Positions 1 through 6,873 of a stretch of DNA of 10,991 bases are shown one piece after another (positions within the stretch are counted from its first letter, which is position 1; each line of letters starts with the position of its first letter). The notes beneath the pieces are model-generated. The model worked only from the letters and a program-made list of their open reading frames with translations. It had not been told where the DNA came from and did no database searches. The position numbers and the translations under genes are program-made. The DNA comes from Betaproteobacteria bacterium UBA6904 (GTDB lineage: Bacteria; Pseudomonadota; Gammaproteobacteria; Burkholderiales; SG8-39): contig DKBI01000057.1 of NCBI GenBank assembly GCA_002451175.1, positions 1 through 10,991 of the forward strand. Reading direction: 5' to 3'.

Positions 1-328
1 TGACCGCGGTTTCGATGCAATCGGCGATCACCTCGCGAGATACCAGCGAGTACTTCATTGCCTCGGTGCCCATGCCGATGCCGTCCGTGATGGTCGGAAA
101 TCCGAAAACCTGGGGTTTCGCGCCCGCCGTCTCCACCGCCGCGATGACGCGATCGACCAATGGCTGGATGCCAGCGTTGCACGGATTCAGGGTCGAGTGC
201 CCGTTGGCCACGCCGATGATGGGCTTGTCGAAATCGCCGTCCCTGAACCCGACTGCGCGCAGCATCGCGCGATTCGGCGAGCGCGCCACGCCTTGAGTGA
301 TGAGCCGGCTCCTGCGGTTGTAGGCCAT
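1..328 (-). CDS. ilvD: Dihydroxy-acid dehydratase, N-terminal part (3' end outside window)
   Basis: Catalyses dehydration of 2,3-dihydroxy-isovalerate and 2,3-dihydroxy-3-methylvalerate to the 2-oxo acids in valine, isoleucine and leucine synthesis; a cytoplasmic Fe-S enzyme. About 109 residues are visible. They begin [20 protein letters not shown], a typical start for the IlvD form common in betaproteobacteria. Cys50 (in [10 protein letters not shown]) fits the first Fe-S cluster ligand and Asp82 (in TITDGIGMG) fits the Mg-binding Asp; [10 protein letters not shown] follows as in the family. The ATG at 328 has a good ribosome binding site, GGAGG, 9 nt upstream (338-342, read on minus). The gene is divergent from lgt with only 52 bp between the starts. 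Sugar-acid dehydratases are related, but this N-terminus is IlvD-like. The remaining roughly 450 residues lie left of the window. Confidence 0.95.
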   Translation of the reverse strand, partial: MAYNRRSRLITQGVARSPNRAMLRAVGFRDGDFDKPIIGVANGHSTLNPCNAGIQPLVDRVIAAVETAGAKPQVFGFPTITDGIGMGTEAMKYSLVSREVIADCIETAV

Positions 329-380
329 GCGAGCAATCCTCCGCTGATTAGAATGCGATTCTACTAACGCGGCCCCCCAC
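329..380. promoter_or_regulatory. ilvD/lgt divergent promoter region with a short palindrome
   Basis: This 52-bp spacer separates the ilvD start (minus) from the lgt start (plus). It contains a perfect inverted repeat, TAGAAT-GCG-ATTCTA, at 349-363. Each arm, read outward in its own direction, is TAGAAT, a 5/6 match to the sigma-70 -10 hexamer, so the site could serve as back-to-back -10 boxes or as an operator. I do not see a convincing -35 box at the right distance for either direction. The promoter role is therefore inference; the palindrome itself is seen directly. Confidence 0.4.
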
Positions 381-1169
381 GTGCTCACCCATCCCGACTT
401 CGACCCGGTGGTGTTTTCGCTCGGACCCCTCGCGATCCGTTGGTACGGGCTCATGTATCTCGCGGGCTTTGCCGCCGCGTGGTGGCTGGGGACGCGTCGC
501 ATCGCGGCGGGGCGGGCAACGGCGAGCTCGCTGCTGACGCGCGCCCAGTTCGAAGACCTGCTGTTTGCCGGGATACTGGGCGTGATCCTCGGCGGGCGGC
601 TCGGCTACGTCCTGTTCTACAAACCCGGTTACTACCTTGCGCATCCGCTCGAGATTTTCGCCATCTGGCAGGGCGGCATGGCGTTTCACGGCGGGCTCCT
701 CGGCGTGCTGGTTGCCATGGTGGTTTTCGCGCGCCGCCACCGGTTGCGCTGGCTGGATGTCATGGACTTTCTCGCTCCGCTCGTTCCACTGGGACTGGCG
801 ACCGGCCGGCTGGGAAACTTCATCAACGGCGAGCTTTGGGGCCGCGTGACGGATCTGCCTTGGGGGATGGTGTTTCGGGGTGCCGGCCCGTTGCCGCGAC
901 ACCCGTCACAGCTTTATCAGATGGCGCTGGAAGGCCTCACTCTGTTCGCCGTGCTGTGGTGGTTCTCGTCGAAATCGCGCCCGCGCGGCCAGGTCTCGGC
1001 GCTGTTTCTCATCGGCTATGGCGCATTTCGCTTCGTCGTCGAGTATGCGCGCGAGCCCGATGACTTTCTGGGTCTGTTGACCCTCGGCTTGTCGATGGGC
1101 CAGTGGCTGAGCCTGCCGATGGTCCTCGCCGGAATCGGCCTGTTCGCCTGGACGCGGAGATCCTCATGA
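381..1169 (+). CDS. lgt: Prolipoprotein diacylglyceryl transferase
   Basis: Inner-membrane enzyme that moves diacylglycerol from phosphatidylglycerol to the lipobox Cys of prolipoproteins, the first step of lipoprotein maturation. The 262 aa are close to the usual family length. Several hydrophobic membrane segments are visible. Family landmarks: Tyr26 in LMYLAGF, His103 in MAFHGGLLG, and the signature [14 protein letters not shown] (142-155) with Arg143. Then come [12 protein letters not shown] (174-185) and the C-terminal [12 protein letters not shown] (217-227), which carries conserved Arg. Tyr26, His103 and Arg143 fall at the same numbers as in E. coli Lgt as I recall it. The start is GTG at 381; it gives the standard N-terminus ([20 protein letters not shown]), and no better in-frame start exists before the upstream stop at 345. 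I see no Shine-Dalgarno sequence in front of it. The stop overlaps the next gene by 4 bp (ATGA), so the two are probably cotranscribed and coupled. Confidence 0.97.
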   Translation: MLTHPDFDPVVFSLGPLAIRWYGLMYLAGFAAAWWLGTRRIAAGRATASSLLTRAQFEDLLFAGILGVILGGRLGYVLFYKPGYYLAHPLEIFAIWQGGMAFHGGLLGVLVAMVVFARRHRLRWLDVMDFLAPLVPLGLATGRLGNFINGELWGRVTDLPWGMVFRGAGPLPRHPSQLYQMALEGLTLFAVLWWFSSKSRPRGQVSALFLIGYGAFRFVVEYAREPDDFLGLLTLGLSMGQWLSLPMVLAGIGLFAWTRRSS

Positions 1170-1924
1170 GAAACGCTCTTCTCTCGTTCCTCGCCGTGTT
1201 GCCGTTGGCCGTTGCGGCGCAGGTTGTAGAAACGTCGAGCGCACGCAATGGCAATGTCGACGTCCCGGTCGAGATCGCGCGACCTGCGGGTGCGGGGCCT
1301 TTCGTGCCGCTGCTCTTCATCCACGCGCGGCGCGGCTACGAGGACGAAGAGCGTGCGCACGTCCGCGAGCTCGCGTCACAGGGCTTTCTCGTGCTGGCGC
1401 CCGATTGGCAGAAAGGCCGCCTGATCGATCGCTGGCCCGTGCCGCATGACCCGGAAACCGAGGGCGATGTCGAAGCGGCGCTCGACGCGCTGCTGCGGCG
1501 GCCCGATGTCTGCAAGGGACCCGTCGGCGTCGTCGGTGTGTCGCGGGGGCCCTATTACGCGCTCCGCCTTGCGGCGAAACGGCCGCAGGACATTGGGGCG
1601 ATCGTCGCCTATTACGGCCATTTTCAGAATCCCAATGCGCCGGAGCCGGCGCAGATCTATTCGATCGCGCCCGAGGTGCAGACCCTTCGGGCGCCCGTCC
1701 TGATGCTGATCGGCGAACAGGATTTCGAGCTGCGGCGGCTCTCGAATGCGCGCGCGTTCTATGCGCTTTGGGACCGCGGGGTCCCCGTCGAGCTGCAGAT
1801 GTACCCCATGGCGCGCCGGGCGTTCGACTTCCGACGCGACCAGTCCCCCGAAGAAAAAACCGCGACGCGGCATGCCCGCCAGCGCGCCCGCGATTGGCTG
1901 CAGCGCTGGCTGCCGAAGTGCTGA
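1166..1924 (+). CDS. Exported dienelactone hydrolase-family protein with catalytic His replaced
   Basis: An alpha/beta-hydrolase of the dienelactone hydrolase type, 252 aa. An N-terminal signal peptide is likely (hydrophobic residues 4-18, with AVAA then Gln19), so it should be periplasmic. The family pattern is visible: a beta-strand with [10 protein letters not shown] (51-60), [14 protein letters not shown] (68-81), and the nucleophile elbow GVSRG with Ser126 (many family members have Cys here). The acid strand is [14 protein letters not shown] with Asp186. The final motif is normally YPGAxHAF; here it reads YPMARRAF (213-220), so the catalytic His position is Arg218. Either activity is lost or altered, or another His (53, 151, 236) takes over. 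The ATG at 1166 overlaps the lgt stop and has GGAGA 5 nt upstream; a longer in-frame reading from 1103 would lie inside lgt and hide the signal peptide. The physiological substrate is unknown. It ends 2 bp before the convergent dehydrogenase gene. Confidence 0.85.
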   Translation: MRNALLSFLAVLPLAVAAQVVETSSARNGNVDVPVEIARPAGAGPFVPLLFIHARRGYEDEERAHVRELASQGFLVLAPDWQKGRLIDRWPVPHDPETEGDVEAALDALLRRPDVCKGPVGVVGVSRGPYYALRLAAKRPQDIGAIVAYYGHFQNPNAPEPAQIYSIAPEVQTLRAPVLMLIGEQDFELRRLSNARAFYALWDRGVPVELQMYPMARRAFDFRRDQSPEEKTATRHARQRARDWLQRWLPKC

Positions 1925-1926
1925 CG

Positions 1927-4767
1927 CTAGCTCAGGGCCTGCTCGAGCACCCGCACGACGTGGATCGCCTGCCGGTTCGCGCCGTGCGCGATCTGCTGGC
2001 GGCAGCTCGTGCCGTCGGCGACGATGAGTGCGTCGGCCGAAGCCTCGCGAACTGCCGGCAGAAGGCTCGCTTCGGCCATCTTCATCGAGACGTCGTAATG
2101 CTCCGCCTCGTGGCCGAAGCTGCCCGCCATGCCGCAGCAGCTGGACTCGACCGGCATCACCGATAGGCCCGGCACGAGGCGCAGCGCGCGCTCGACCGCA
2201 CCCATTGCGCCAAAGGCTTTCTGATGACAATGACCGTGCAGGATCGCAGTGTGCGCGACAGGTCGGAGCGGCAGGCGCAATCGCCCCCCGTCGGCCTCGT
2301 CCGCCAGGAATTCCTCGATCAATCGCGCGCGAAGCGCGAGCGCGTCGGTCGTTGCCCCGGGCCTCAGGACGGTGAATTCGTCGCGCAGGCTGAACAGGCA
2401 CGAGGGCTCCAGGCCGAGGATGGGGACGCCGCGCGCAACGAACGGTCCAAGCGCCTCGCTTAGCCGTCGCGCCTCGGCACGCGCCTGTTCGACCAGCCCC
2501 ACCGAGAGAAAAGTTCGGCCGCAGCAAAGGGGCTCCGTGGCGTGTACGCGATACCCGGCCGCGTTGAGCACCCGTACCGCGGCTCGCGCATTCTCCGGCT
2601 CGAAATAGCGCGTGAACGTGTCGATGAACAGCACGACGTCCGCGCCGGGATCCACCGGCCCCACGTAGGGATCGCCACGCCAGCGCGGCAATTCCCTGTG
2701 CGCCGCGAAACCGAGGGCGCGCGCCGTCAGACTGCCGGCAAAATTCGCGAGCGGCGCCAGACGGGCCGCCCATGGCGCGTATCTGGGCAAGTAAGCGATC
2801 ACTCTCTCGCGTAGCGTGGGGGCATGACGGACGCGATACTGGGCCAGGTATTCGATCTTCATTCGCGCCATGTCCACGCCCGTGGGGCATTCGCGCTTGC
2901 AGCCCTTGCAGGACACGCAGAGCTCCATCGCATCCTTCGCGTCCTCCAACGCGAGCTGGCCTGACAGCGCGAGCCGCAGCGTGTTGGCGCGTCCGCGCGT
3001 GAGGTGCCGCTCGTCCCGGGTCGCGCGATACGACGGGCACATCGTTCCGGCATCGAACTTGCGGCAATGGCCGTTGTTGTTGCACATCTCGACAGCCTTG
3101 TCGTACCCGCCCCATTCGCTCCAGTCGAGCGCCGGCTGCAACGGAATCGTCCGGTAACCGGGCTTGAAGCGAAACAGGGACGAATCGTCCATGCGCGGCG
3201 CATTGACGATCTTTCCTGGATTCATGAGGCCCTTGGGATCGAGCCAGGACTTGATCTCGCCCAGCGCGGCGCTGAGGCGCGCGCCGAACATCGGCGCGAT
3301 CCATTCTGAGCGGACCAGGCCGTCGCCGTGCTCGCCGGAATACGCTCCCTTGAACTGCCGCACCAGCGCGCAGGCCTCCTCCGCGATGGCGCGCATTTGC
3401 CGCGCACCTTCGCGGCGCATGTCCAGCACCGGCCGCACATGCAGGCAACCCACCGAAGCGTGCGCGTACCAGGTGCCGCGCGTACCGTGCCTTTCGAAGA
3501 CCTGCGTCAGCCGGTCGGTGTACTCCGCGAGATGCTCGAGCGGAACAGCGCAATCCTCGATGAACGAGACAGGTTTGCCGTCGCCCTTCATCGACATCAT
3601 GATGTTGAGTCCCGCCTTGCGGACCTCCCAGATGTCTTTCTGCTGCCGCGTGTCGGTCACTTCCACGACGCTGTCCGGCAGGCCAAGATCGGCCATCATC
3701 TGGACGAGTTCCCCTAGCTTGCGCTGCTGCTCGGCCGCATCGTCGCCAGCGAACTCGACGAGAAGAATCGCGTCGGGTTCCCCCCGGATGAAGGCATCGA
3801 CCGTCCTGCGAAAGGCTCCGATTTCGCGCGCCAGACCGATCATCGTCCGGTCCACCAATTCGACGGCCGTCGGTCCCAGCTTGACGATGTGGCGCGTCAG
3901 ATCCATCGCCGTATAGAAGCGCGGGAAGTGGCATACGCCGAGCGCCTTTGCGGCCGGCAGCGGCGACAGCTTCAGGTGCAGTCTCTCGAAGTACGCCAGC
4001 GTGCCCTCGGAGCCGACGAGCAAATGCGCCGCGTTGGCGTGCGGCGGGCCGAGGTGATCCAGGTTGTACCCCGCCACGCGGCGCGAGACGGCAGGGAATC
4101 GCGCCTCGATCTCCGCGCTTTCGCGCTCGTAAAGCGCCCGCAACCTTTGCAGGAGCTGGAGATACTCACGCGGACCCGAAGCACCCTCCATTGGACCGAA
4201 CCGCCACCGGGCGCCGGATGCCGTTACGGCATCGATCGCCGTCACGTTGTGGACCATGTTTCCGTAGGCGATCGAGCGCGATCCGCAGGAATTGTTGCCT
4301 GCCATGCCGCCCAGAGTCGCCTGCGCCGAGGTGGAGACGTCCACGGGAAACCAAAGACCGTGCGGGCGCAGCTGCGCGTTCAGCGCGTCGAGGGCCATGC
4401 CCGGTTGCACGACGGCGCACCTTCCCGGCACGTCGAGCTCAAGCACCTGGTTCAGATACTTCGAGTTGTCGATGACCAGCGCCGCACCCACCGTCTGCCC
4501 GCATTGCGAACTGCCGGCACCGCGCGGGAGCAAGGGAATCTCCATGGAGGCGGCGATCGCGATCGTCGCCCGCGCCGCCTCATCGGTGCGCGGCACCACG
4601 GCGCCAACAGGTTCGATCTGGTAGATCGAGGCATCCGTCGAGTAGCGGCCTCGGCTCGCGGCGTCAAAGAGAACTTCGCCGTCGATCTCGCGCCGCAAGC
4701 GCGCCGCGAGCTCGGAGTCGCCGGGCTTGACCGCCGCCAGGCGCGGCGCCGACGCCGGGCCGCTCAC
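1927..4767 (-). CDS. FAD-linked, Fe-S 2-hydroxyacid dehydrogenase (GlcD+GlcF-type fusion, YdiJ-like)
   Basis: Oxidises a 2-hydroxy acid with FAD and passes electrons through Fe-S clusters, probably to quinone at the membrane; D-2-hydroxyglutarate, D-lactate and glycolate are the usual substrates of this class. Domains in 946 aa: PCMH-type FAD-binding domain (about 55-260; PRGAGSSQCGQ at 81-91, ATLGGMAGNNSCGS at 150-163, LLVGSEGTLA at 249-258) and a GlcD-type cap (about 270-520). His436 and His443 (HASVGCLH) and Glu479-His480 (SGEHGDG) match the metal ligands and catalytic His of the D-2-hydroxyglutarate dehydrogenase family. A ferredoxin-like part follows (Cys562, 568, 577; Cys617, 620, 623, 627 in CVSCKGCKRECP). 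Two CCG domains close the protein (CCGR at 748-751 with EPSC 787-790; HGHCHQK 844-850 with SSCCGMAGSFG 875-885). It combines the jobs of GlcD and GlcF in one chain and is slightly shorter than E. coli YdiJ (about 1018 aa). The start overlaps the upstream gntR stop by 4 bp (ATGA), so the two form an operon. The exact substrate cannot be read from sequence. Confidence 0.92.
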   Translation of the reverse strand: MSGPASAPRLAAVKPGDSELAARLRREIDGEVLFDAASRGRYSTDASIYQIEPVGAVVPRTDEAARATIAIAASMEIPLLPRGAGSSQCGQTVGAALVIDNSKYLNQVLELDVPGRCAVVQPGMALDALNAQLRPHGLWFPVDVSTSAQATLGGMAGNNSCGSRSIAYGNMVHNVTAIDAVTASGARWRFGPMEGASGPREYLQLLQRLRALYERESAEIEARFPAVSRRVAGYNLDHLGPPHANAAHLLVGSEGTLAYFERLHLKLSPLPAAKALGVCHFPRFYTAMDLTRHIVKLGPTAVELVDRTMIGLAREIGAFRRTVDAFIRGEPDAILLVEFAGDDAAEQQRKLGELVQMMADLGLPDSVVEVTDTRQQKDIWEVRKAGLNIMMSMKGDGKPVSFIEDCAVPLEHLAEYTDRLTQVFERHGTRGTWYAHASVGCLHVRPVLDMRREGARQMRAIAEEACALVRQFKGAYSGEHGDGLVRSEWIAPMFGARLSAALGEIKSWLDPKGLMNPGKIVNAPRMDDSSLFRFKPGYRTIPLQPALDWSEWGGYDKAVEMCNNNGHCRKFDAGTMCPSYRATRDERHLTRGRANTLRLALSGQLALEDAKDAMELCVSCKGCKRECPTGVDMARMKIEYLAQYRVRHAPTLRERVIAYLPRYAPWAARLAPLANFAGSLTARALGFAAHRELPRWRGDPYVGPVDPGADVVLFIDTFTRYFEPENARAAVRVLNAAGYRVHATEPLCCGRTFLSVGLVEQARAEARRLSEALGPFVARGVPILGLEPSCLFSLRDEFTVLRPGATTDALALRARLIEEFLADEADGGRLRLPLRPVAHTAILHGHCHQKAFGAMGAVERALRLVPGLSVMPVESSCCGMAGSFGHEAEHYDVSMKMAEASLLPAVREASADALIVADGTSCRQQIAHGANRQAIHVVRVLEQALS

Positions 4768-5444
4768 GCGGCCTCGCGCGGCGCGTCGAGCGCCGCCAGG
4801 ACCGACGCGGTCTTATGCGCAAGATGCTCCGACAGCAGCGCCTTCAGCCGGACGCCATCGCGCGCCGTCAGGCAATCGAGAATCGCGTCGTGCTCGCGCA
4901 CGGCCGCATCCCAGCGTTGCGGCGACAGGTTGGCCATATACCGAACGCGCCGAACGTTGGCGTTGAGCTGGCGATAGGTTTGCGCGAGCACGGCGTTGCC
5001 AGCAGCCTCGGCCAGCCGGAGGTGAATCGCCTGATTGAGGTGAAAATACCCCGAGAGGTCGCGCCGCGCATGCGCCGCCCGCATCTCGAAGTGGAGAGCG
5101 CGGATTTCGCCGATCGCATCGTCAGTCGCGTGGGCACAAACCAATTCGCCGATCAGCGTCTCGAGGGCCCCCAGCACCGCGAGGGTTTCTCGCAACCGCC
5201 CGGCGTTCAACGGAGCCACGATTGCCCCGCGATGCGGCAGCAGTTCCACAAGTCCCTCAGCGGCGAGTAACTTAAACGCTTCGCGGAGCGGTGTGCGCGA
5301 GATTCCCAAGCGTTCGGTCAGCACGCGCTCGTTCAGCCGGTCTCCGGGCGCCAGGGAACCCTGAAGAATCAAGTCGCGCAGCCGATCGATTGCCGCAGCG
5401 TGGAGGGGCCGGCGTTCGATGGGCGCTACGGTTGCCAAGGTCAA
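4764..5444 (-). CDS. GntR-family transcriptional regulator, FadR/FCD subfamily
   Basis: DNA-binding regulator, 226 aa from the chosen start. Winged-helix domain: HAAAIDRLRDLILQGSLAPG, then RLNERVLTERLGISRTPLREAF and LLAAEGLVELLPHRGAIV, the classic GntR pattern. An all-helical FCD ligand-binding domain fills the rest; FHLNQAIHLRLAEAAGN and VREHDAILDCLTARD carry the Asn/His residues that typically bind metal and carboxylate effectors. The start is uncertain. No ATG or GTG lies before the DNA-binding domain. I chose TTG at 5444, which has GGAG (5451-5454 on minus) 6 nt upstream. A longer reading from TTG at 5498 adds 18 residues, lacks a ribosome binding site and would overlap the likely promoter. 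The gene is cotranscribed with the dehydrogenase and divergent from the aminotransferase, so it probably controls both; effectors of this subfamily are often hydroxy or oxo acids. Confidence 0.9.
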   Translation of the reverse strand: MTLATVAPIERRPLHAAAIDRLRDLILQGSLAPGDRLNERVLTERLGISRTPLREAFKLLAAEGLVELLPHRGAIVAPLNAGRLRETLAVLGALETLIGELVCAHATDDAIGEIRALHFEMRAAHARRDLSGYFHLNQAIHLRLAEAAGNAVLAQTYRQLNANVRRVRYMANLSPQRWDAAVREHDAILDCLTARDGVRLKALLSEHLAHKTASVLAALDAPREAA

Positions 5445-5450
5445 AGGAAT

Positions 5451-5454
5451 CTCC
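5451..5454 (-). promoter_or_regulatory. Ribosome binding site supporting a TTG start for the GntR gene
   Basis: On the minus strand GGAG is followed by the 6-nt spacer ATTCCT and then TTG (5444-5442). This is the only well-spaced Shine-Dalgarno/start pair ahead of the winged-helix domain. It decides the start given for the regulator. A second TTG two codons downstream (5438-5436) is possible but has a longer spacer. Confidence 0.6.
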
Positions 5455-5489
5455 GATCCAACACTTGCGGCACGGGAGGTTTTGCATGC

Positions 5490-5518
5490 AGAATACAAAA
5501 AAACAGGGAATGTCGCAA
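5490..5518 (-). promoter_or_regulatory. Candidate sigma-70 promoter for the gntR-dehydrogenase operon
   Basis: Read on the minus strand: -35 TTGCGA (5518-5513), a 17-nt spacer, and -10 TATTCT (5495-5490). Each box matches the consensus at 4 of 6 positions, with the ideal spacing. Transcription would start near 5483, giving a leader of about 40 nt to the TTG at 5444. The -10 box overlaps the left copy of the 9-bp inverted repeat, which fits autorepression. The spacer includes a run of seven T. This is a prediction by eye. Confidence 0.45.
5491..5499. repeat. Left arm of a 9-bp inverted repeat (candidate operator half-site)
   Basis: GAATACAAA here is the exact reverse complement of TTTGTATTC at 5552-5560; the two copies are 61 bp apart, roughly six helical turns. 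It overlaps the proposed gntR -10 box. Next to it lies the palindrome TGCATGCA (5483-5490). The TTGTA core resembles half of the GT/AC-type sites bound by FadR-subfamily GntR proteins, so binding by the adjacent regulator is the likely role. Confidence 0.5.
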
Positions 5519-5540
5519 TGCTGCACCTCTATGCTGCACC
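5518..5540 (+). repeat. 10-bp tandem direct repeat ATGCTGCACC
   Basis: ATGCTGCACC occurs at 5518-5527 and again, identically, at 5531-5540, with 3 bp (TCT) between the copies and a 13-bp period. The pair lies midway between the two candidate GntR operator copies, in the region where a promoter for the aminotransferase should be. It could be a binding site for a second regulator or a chance local duplication. No protein family can be assigned to it. Confidence 0.4.
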
Positions 5541-5550
5541 AGTTTGTGTG

Positions 5551-5564
5551 ATTTGTATTCAAAT
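5551..5564. promoter_or_regulatory. 14-bp dyad, candidate GntR operator ahead of the aminotransferase gene
   Basis: ATTTG-TATT-CAAAT has 5-bp perfect arms around 4 bp. Its core TTGTATTCAA is one base away from the perfect palindrome TTGTATACAA, which fits the GT-N-AC style operator known for the FadR subfamily of GntR regulators. It contains the right copy (5552-5560) of the 9-bp inverted repeat. It sits only 2 bp before the ribosome binding site, so a bound protein would probably block transcription of the aminotransferase gene. Confidence 0.5.
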
Positions 5565-5576
5565 TCGAGGAATGCC

Positions 5577-6773
5577 ATGACCTATCGCGCCGGACGTCAT
5601 TTCTTGCAGATTCCAGGGCCGACGAATGTGCCGGACCGCGTTTTGAGAGCGATTGACCGGCCGACCATCGACCACCGCGGCCCGGAATTCGCCGCCTTGG
5701 GCAAGGCGGTATTCGAGGGGATGAAACGCGTCTTCAAGACACAGGGACGCGTCGTGATCTACCCAGCCTCGGGCACCGGGGCGTGGGAAGCGGCCCTCGT
5801 CAACACGCTTTCTCCCGGGGACTCGGTCCTCATGTACGAAACCGGGCATTTCGCGACGCTCTGGCAAAAGATGGCGCTGAAGCTGGGTTTGAAGCCCGAG
5901 TTTCTTGCCGGCGACTGGCGCACCGGCGCCGATCCCGAAGCGATCGAGAAGCGGCTGCGGGCCGATGGCGAACGCCGGATCCGAGCGGTGTGCGTCGTGC
6001 ACAACGAGACCTCTACGGGGGTGACCTCCCGCATTGGCGCTGTGCGTCGCGCGATCGACGCCGCCGGCCATCCAGCGCTGCTCCTGGTGGACACGATATC
6101 CTCGCTCGCCTCGATCGACTACCGCCACGACGAGTGGGGGGTCGACGTAACGGTCGGCGGATCGCAGAAGGGCCTGATGCTGCCGCCCGGCTTGTCGTTC
6201 AACGCGATTTCCGACAAGGCACTCGAGGCCTCGCGGGCGGCCAAGCTGCCGAAGTCCTACTGGGGCTGGGACGAGATGCTGGCCAGCTCGCCGGCGGGCT
6301 ACTTCCCGTACACACCGGCCACCAATCTGCTTTATGGGCTGCGCGAAGCGCTCGGCATGTTGTTGGACGAGGAGGGATTGGAGAACGTGTTCGCGCGCCA
6401 TCAGCGGCACGCCGAGGCGACGCGCCGCGCGGTGCGCGCTTGGGGTCTCGAGGTTCTGGCGAGCAATCCCGAGGAATACAGCGCCTCGCTCACGGCGGTT
6501 CTCCTGCCAGCGGGGATGGATGCCGATCGCCTACGCAAGATCATTCTCGAGCGATTCGATCTCTCGCTCGGGACGGGGCTTGGAAAGGTCGCCGGACGGG
6601 TCTTTCGCATTGGACACCTCGGAGATTTCAACGATCTGTCGCTGATCGGCACATTGGCCGGCTGCGAGATGGGGCTGACGCTAGCCGGCGTTCCCTTGCA
6701 GGCCGGCGGCGTGGCGGCCGCGATGAGTTTTCTGGCCGACGGGCGGCTGCAGGAGCAGCGGGCGGCCGCCTGA
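5577..6773 (+). CDS. Serine-glyoxylate aminotransferase-like class V PLP enzyme
   Basis: Class V (SgaA/AGXT-like) aminotransferase, 398 aa, normal family length. Typical reaction: serine (or alanine) plus glyoxylate to hydroxypyruvate (or pyruvate) plus glycine, in the cytoplasm. Landmarks: FLQIPGPTNVPDRV (9-22), DHRGPEF (32-38), and the cofactor phosphate loop PASGTGAWEAAL (63-74). The NETSTGV segment (143-149) and Asp172 (LLVDTISS) follow. Lys198 in VGGSQKGLMLPPG forms the Schiff base; FRIGHLGD (343-350) has the Arg that holds the substrate carboxylate. The ATG at 5577 has GAGG (5567-5570) 6 nt upstream. An in-frame reading back to 5400 exists, but it runs through the intergenic operator region and the gntR gene and has no family similarity. 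Divergent from the GntR/dehydrogenase pair: a dehydrogenase yielding an oxo acid beside an enzyme that transaminates one is a sensible pairing. The substrate is not proven; sgaA would be the symbol if serine-glyoxylate activity is confirmed. Confidence 0.92.
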   Translation: MTYRAGRHFLQIPGPTNVPDRVLRAIDRPTIDHRGPEFAALGKAVFEGMKRVFKTQGRVVIYPASGTGAWEAALVNTLSPGDSVLMYETGHFATLWQKMALKLGLKPEFLAGDWRTGADPEAIEKRLRADGERRIRAVCVVHNETSTGVTSRIGAVRRAIDAAGHPALLLVDTISSLASIDYRHDEWGVDVTVGGSQKGLMLPPGLSFNAISDKALEASRAAKLPKSYWGWDEMLASSPAGYFPYTPATNLLYGLREALGMLLDEEGLENVFARHQRHAEATRRAVRAWGLEVLASNPEEYSASLTAVLLPAGMDADRLRKIILERFDLSLGTGLGKVAGRVFRIGHLGDFNDLSLIGTLAGCEMGLTLAGVPLQAGGVAAAMSFLADGRLQEQRAAA

Positions 6774-6873
6774 TCGAACTGCGGAGCGGCATCTCGGTTC
6801 CGATTGACCTGTTCGGCTTGCGCGCGTTGCGCGATTGGACACACCATGCGGCCTATGAAAGGCGGTTGCACTG
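6774..6873. other. 100-bp spacer between aminotransferase and malonyl-CoA decarboxylase genes
   Basis: No complete gene is visible here. One reading frame, -1 relative to the aminotransferase, stays open through the spacer and stops at 6872-6874, overlapping the decarboxylase ATG as TGATG. That frame has no ATG or GTG start after the aminotransferase core and resembles nothing I recognise. TTGACC (6804-6809) resembles a -35 box, but no -10 follows at a usable distance. The two genes are probably on one transcript. Confidence 0.5.

Noticed and set aside
348..902. 184-codon minus-strand open frame opposite lgt
   Set aside because: It is antisense to lgt, low in hydrophobic residues and with no family resemblance. 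It would also overlap the ilvD/lgt spacer.
1103..1165. N-terminal extension of the hydrolase by 21 codons
   Set aside because: It lies entirely inside lgt and would bury the signal peptide. The ATG at 1166 has a ribosome binding site and the typical ATGA overlap.
1376..3934. 852-codon open frame on the minus strand across the hydrolase and dehydrogenase genes
   Set aside because: It is an alternate frame of the dehydrogenase gene, rich in Arg/Ala/Gly as expected for GC-rich shadow frames. It lacks recognisable domains and conflicts with two firmly identified genes.
5400..5576. N-terminal extension of the aminotransferase by 59 codons
   Set aside because: It runs through the operator region and into gntR. 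The ATG at 5577 has a good ribosome binding site and gives the family-length protein.
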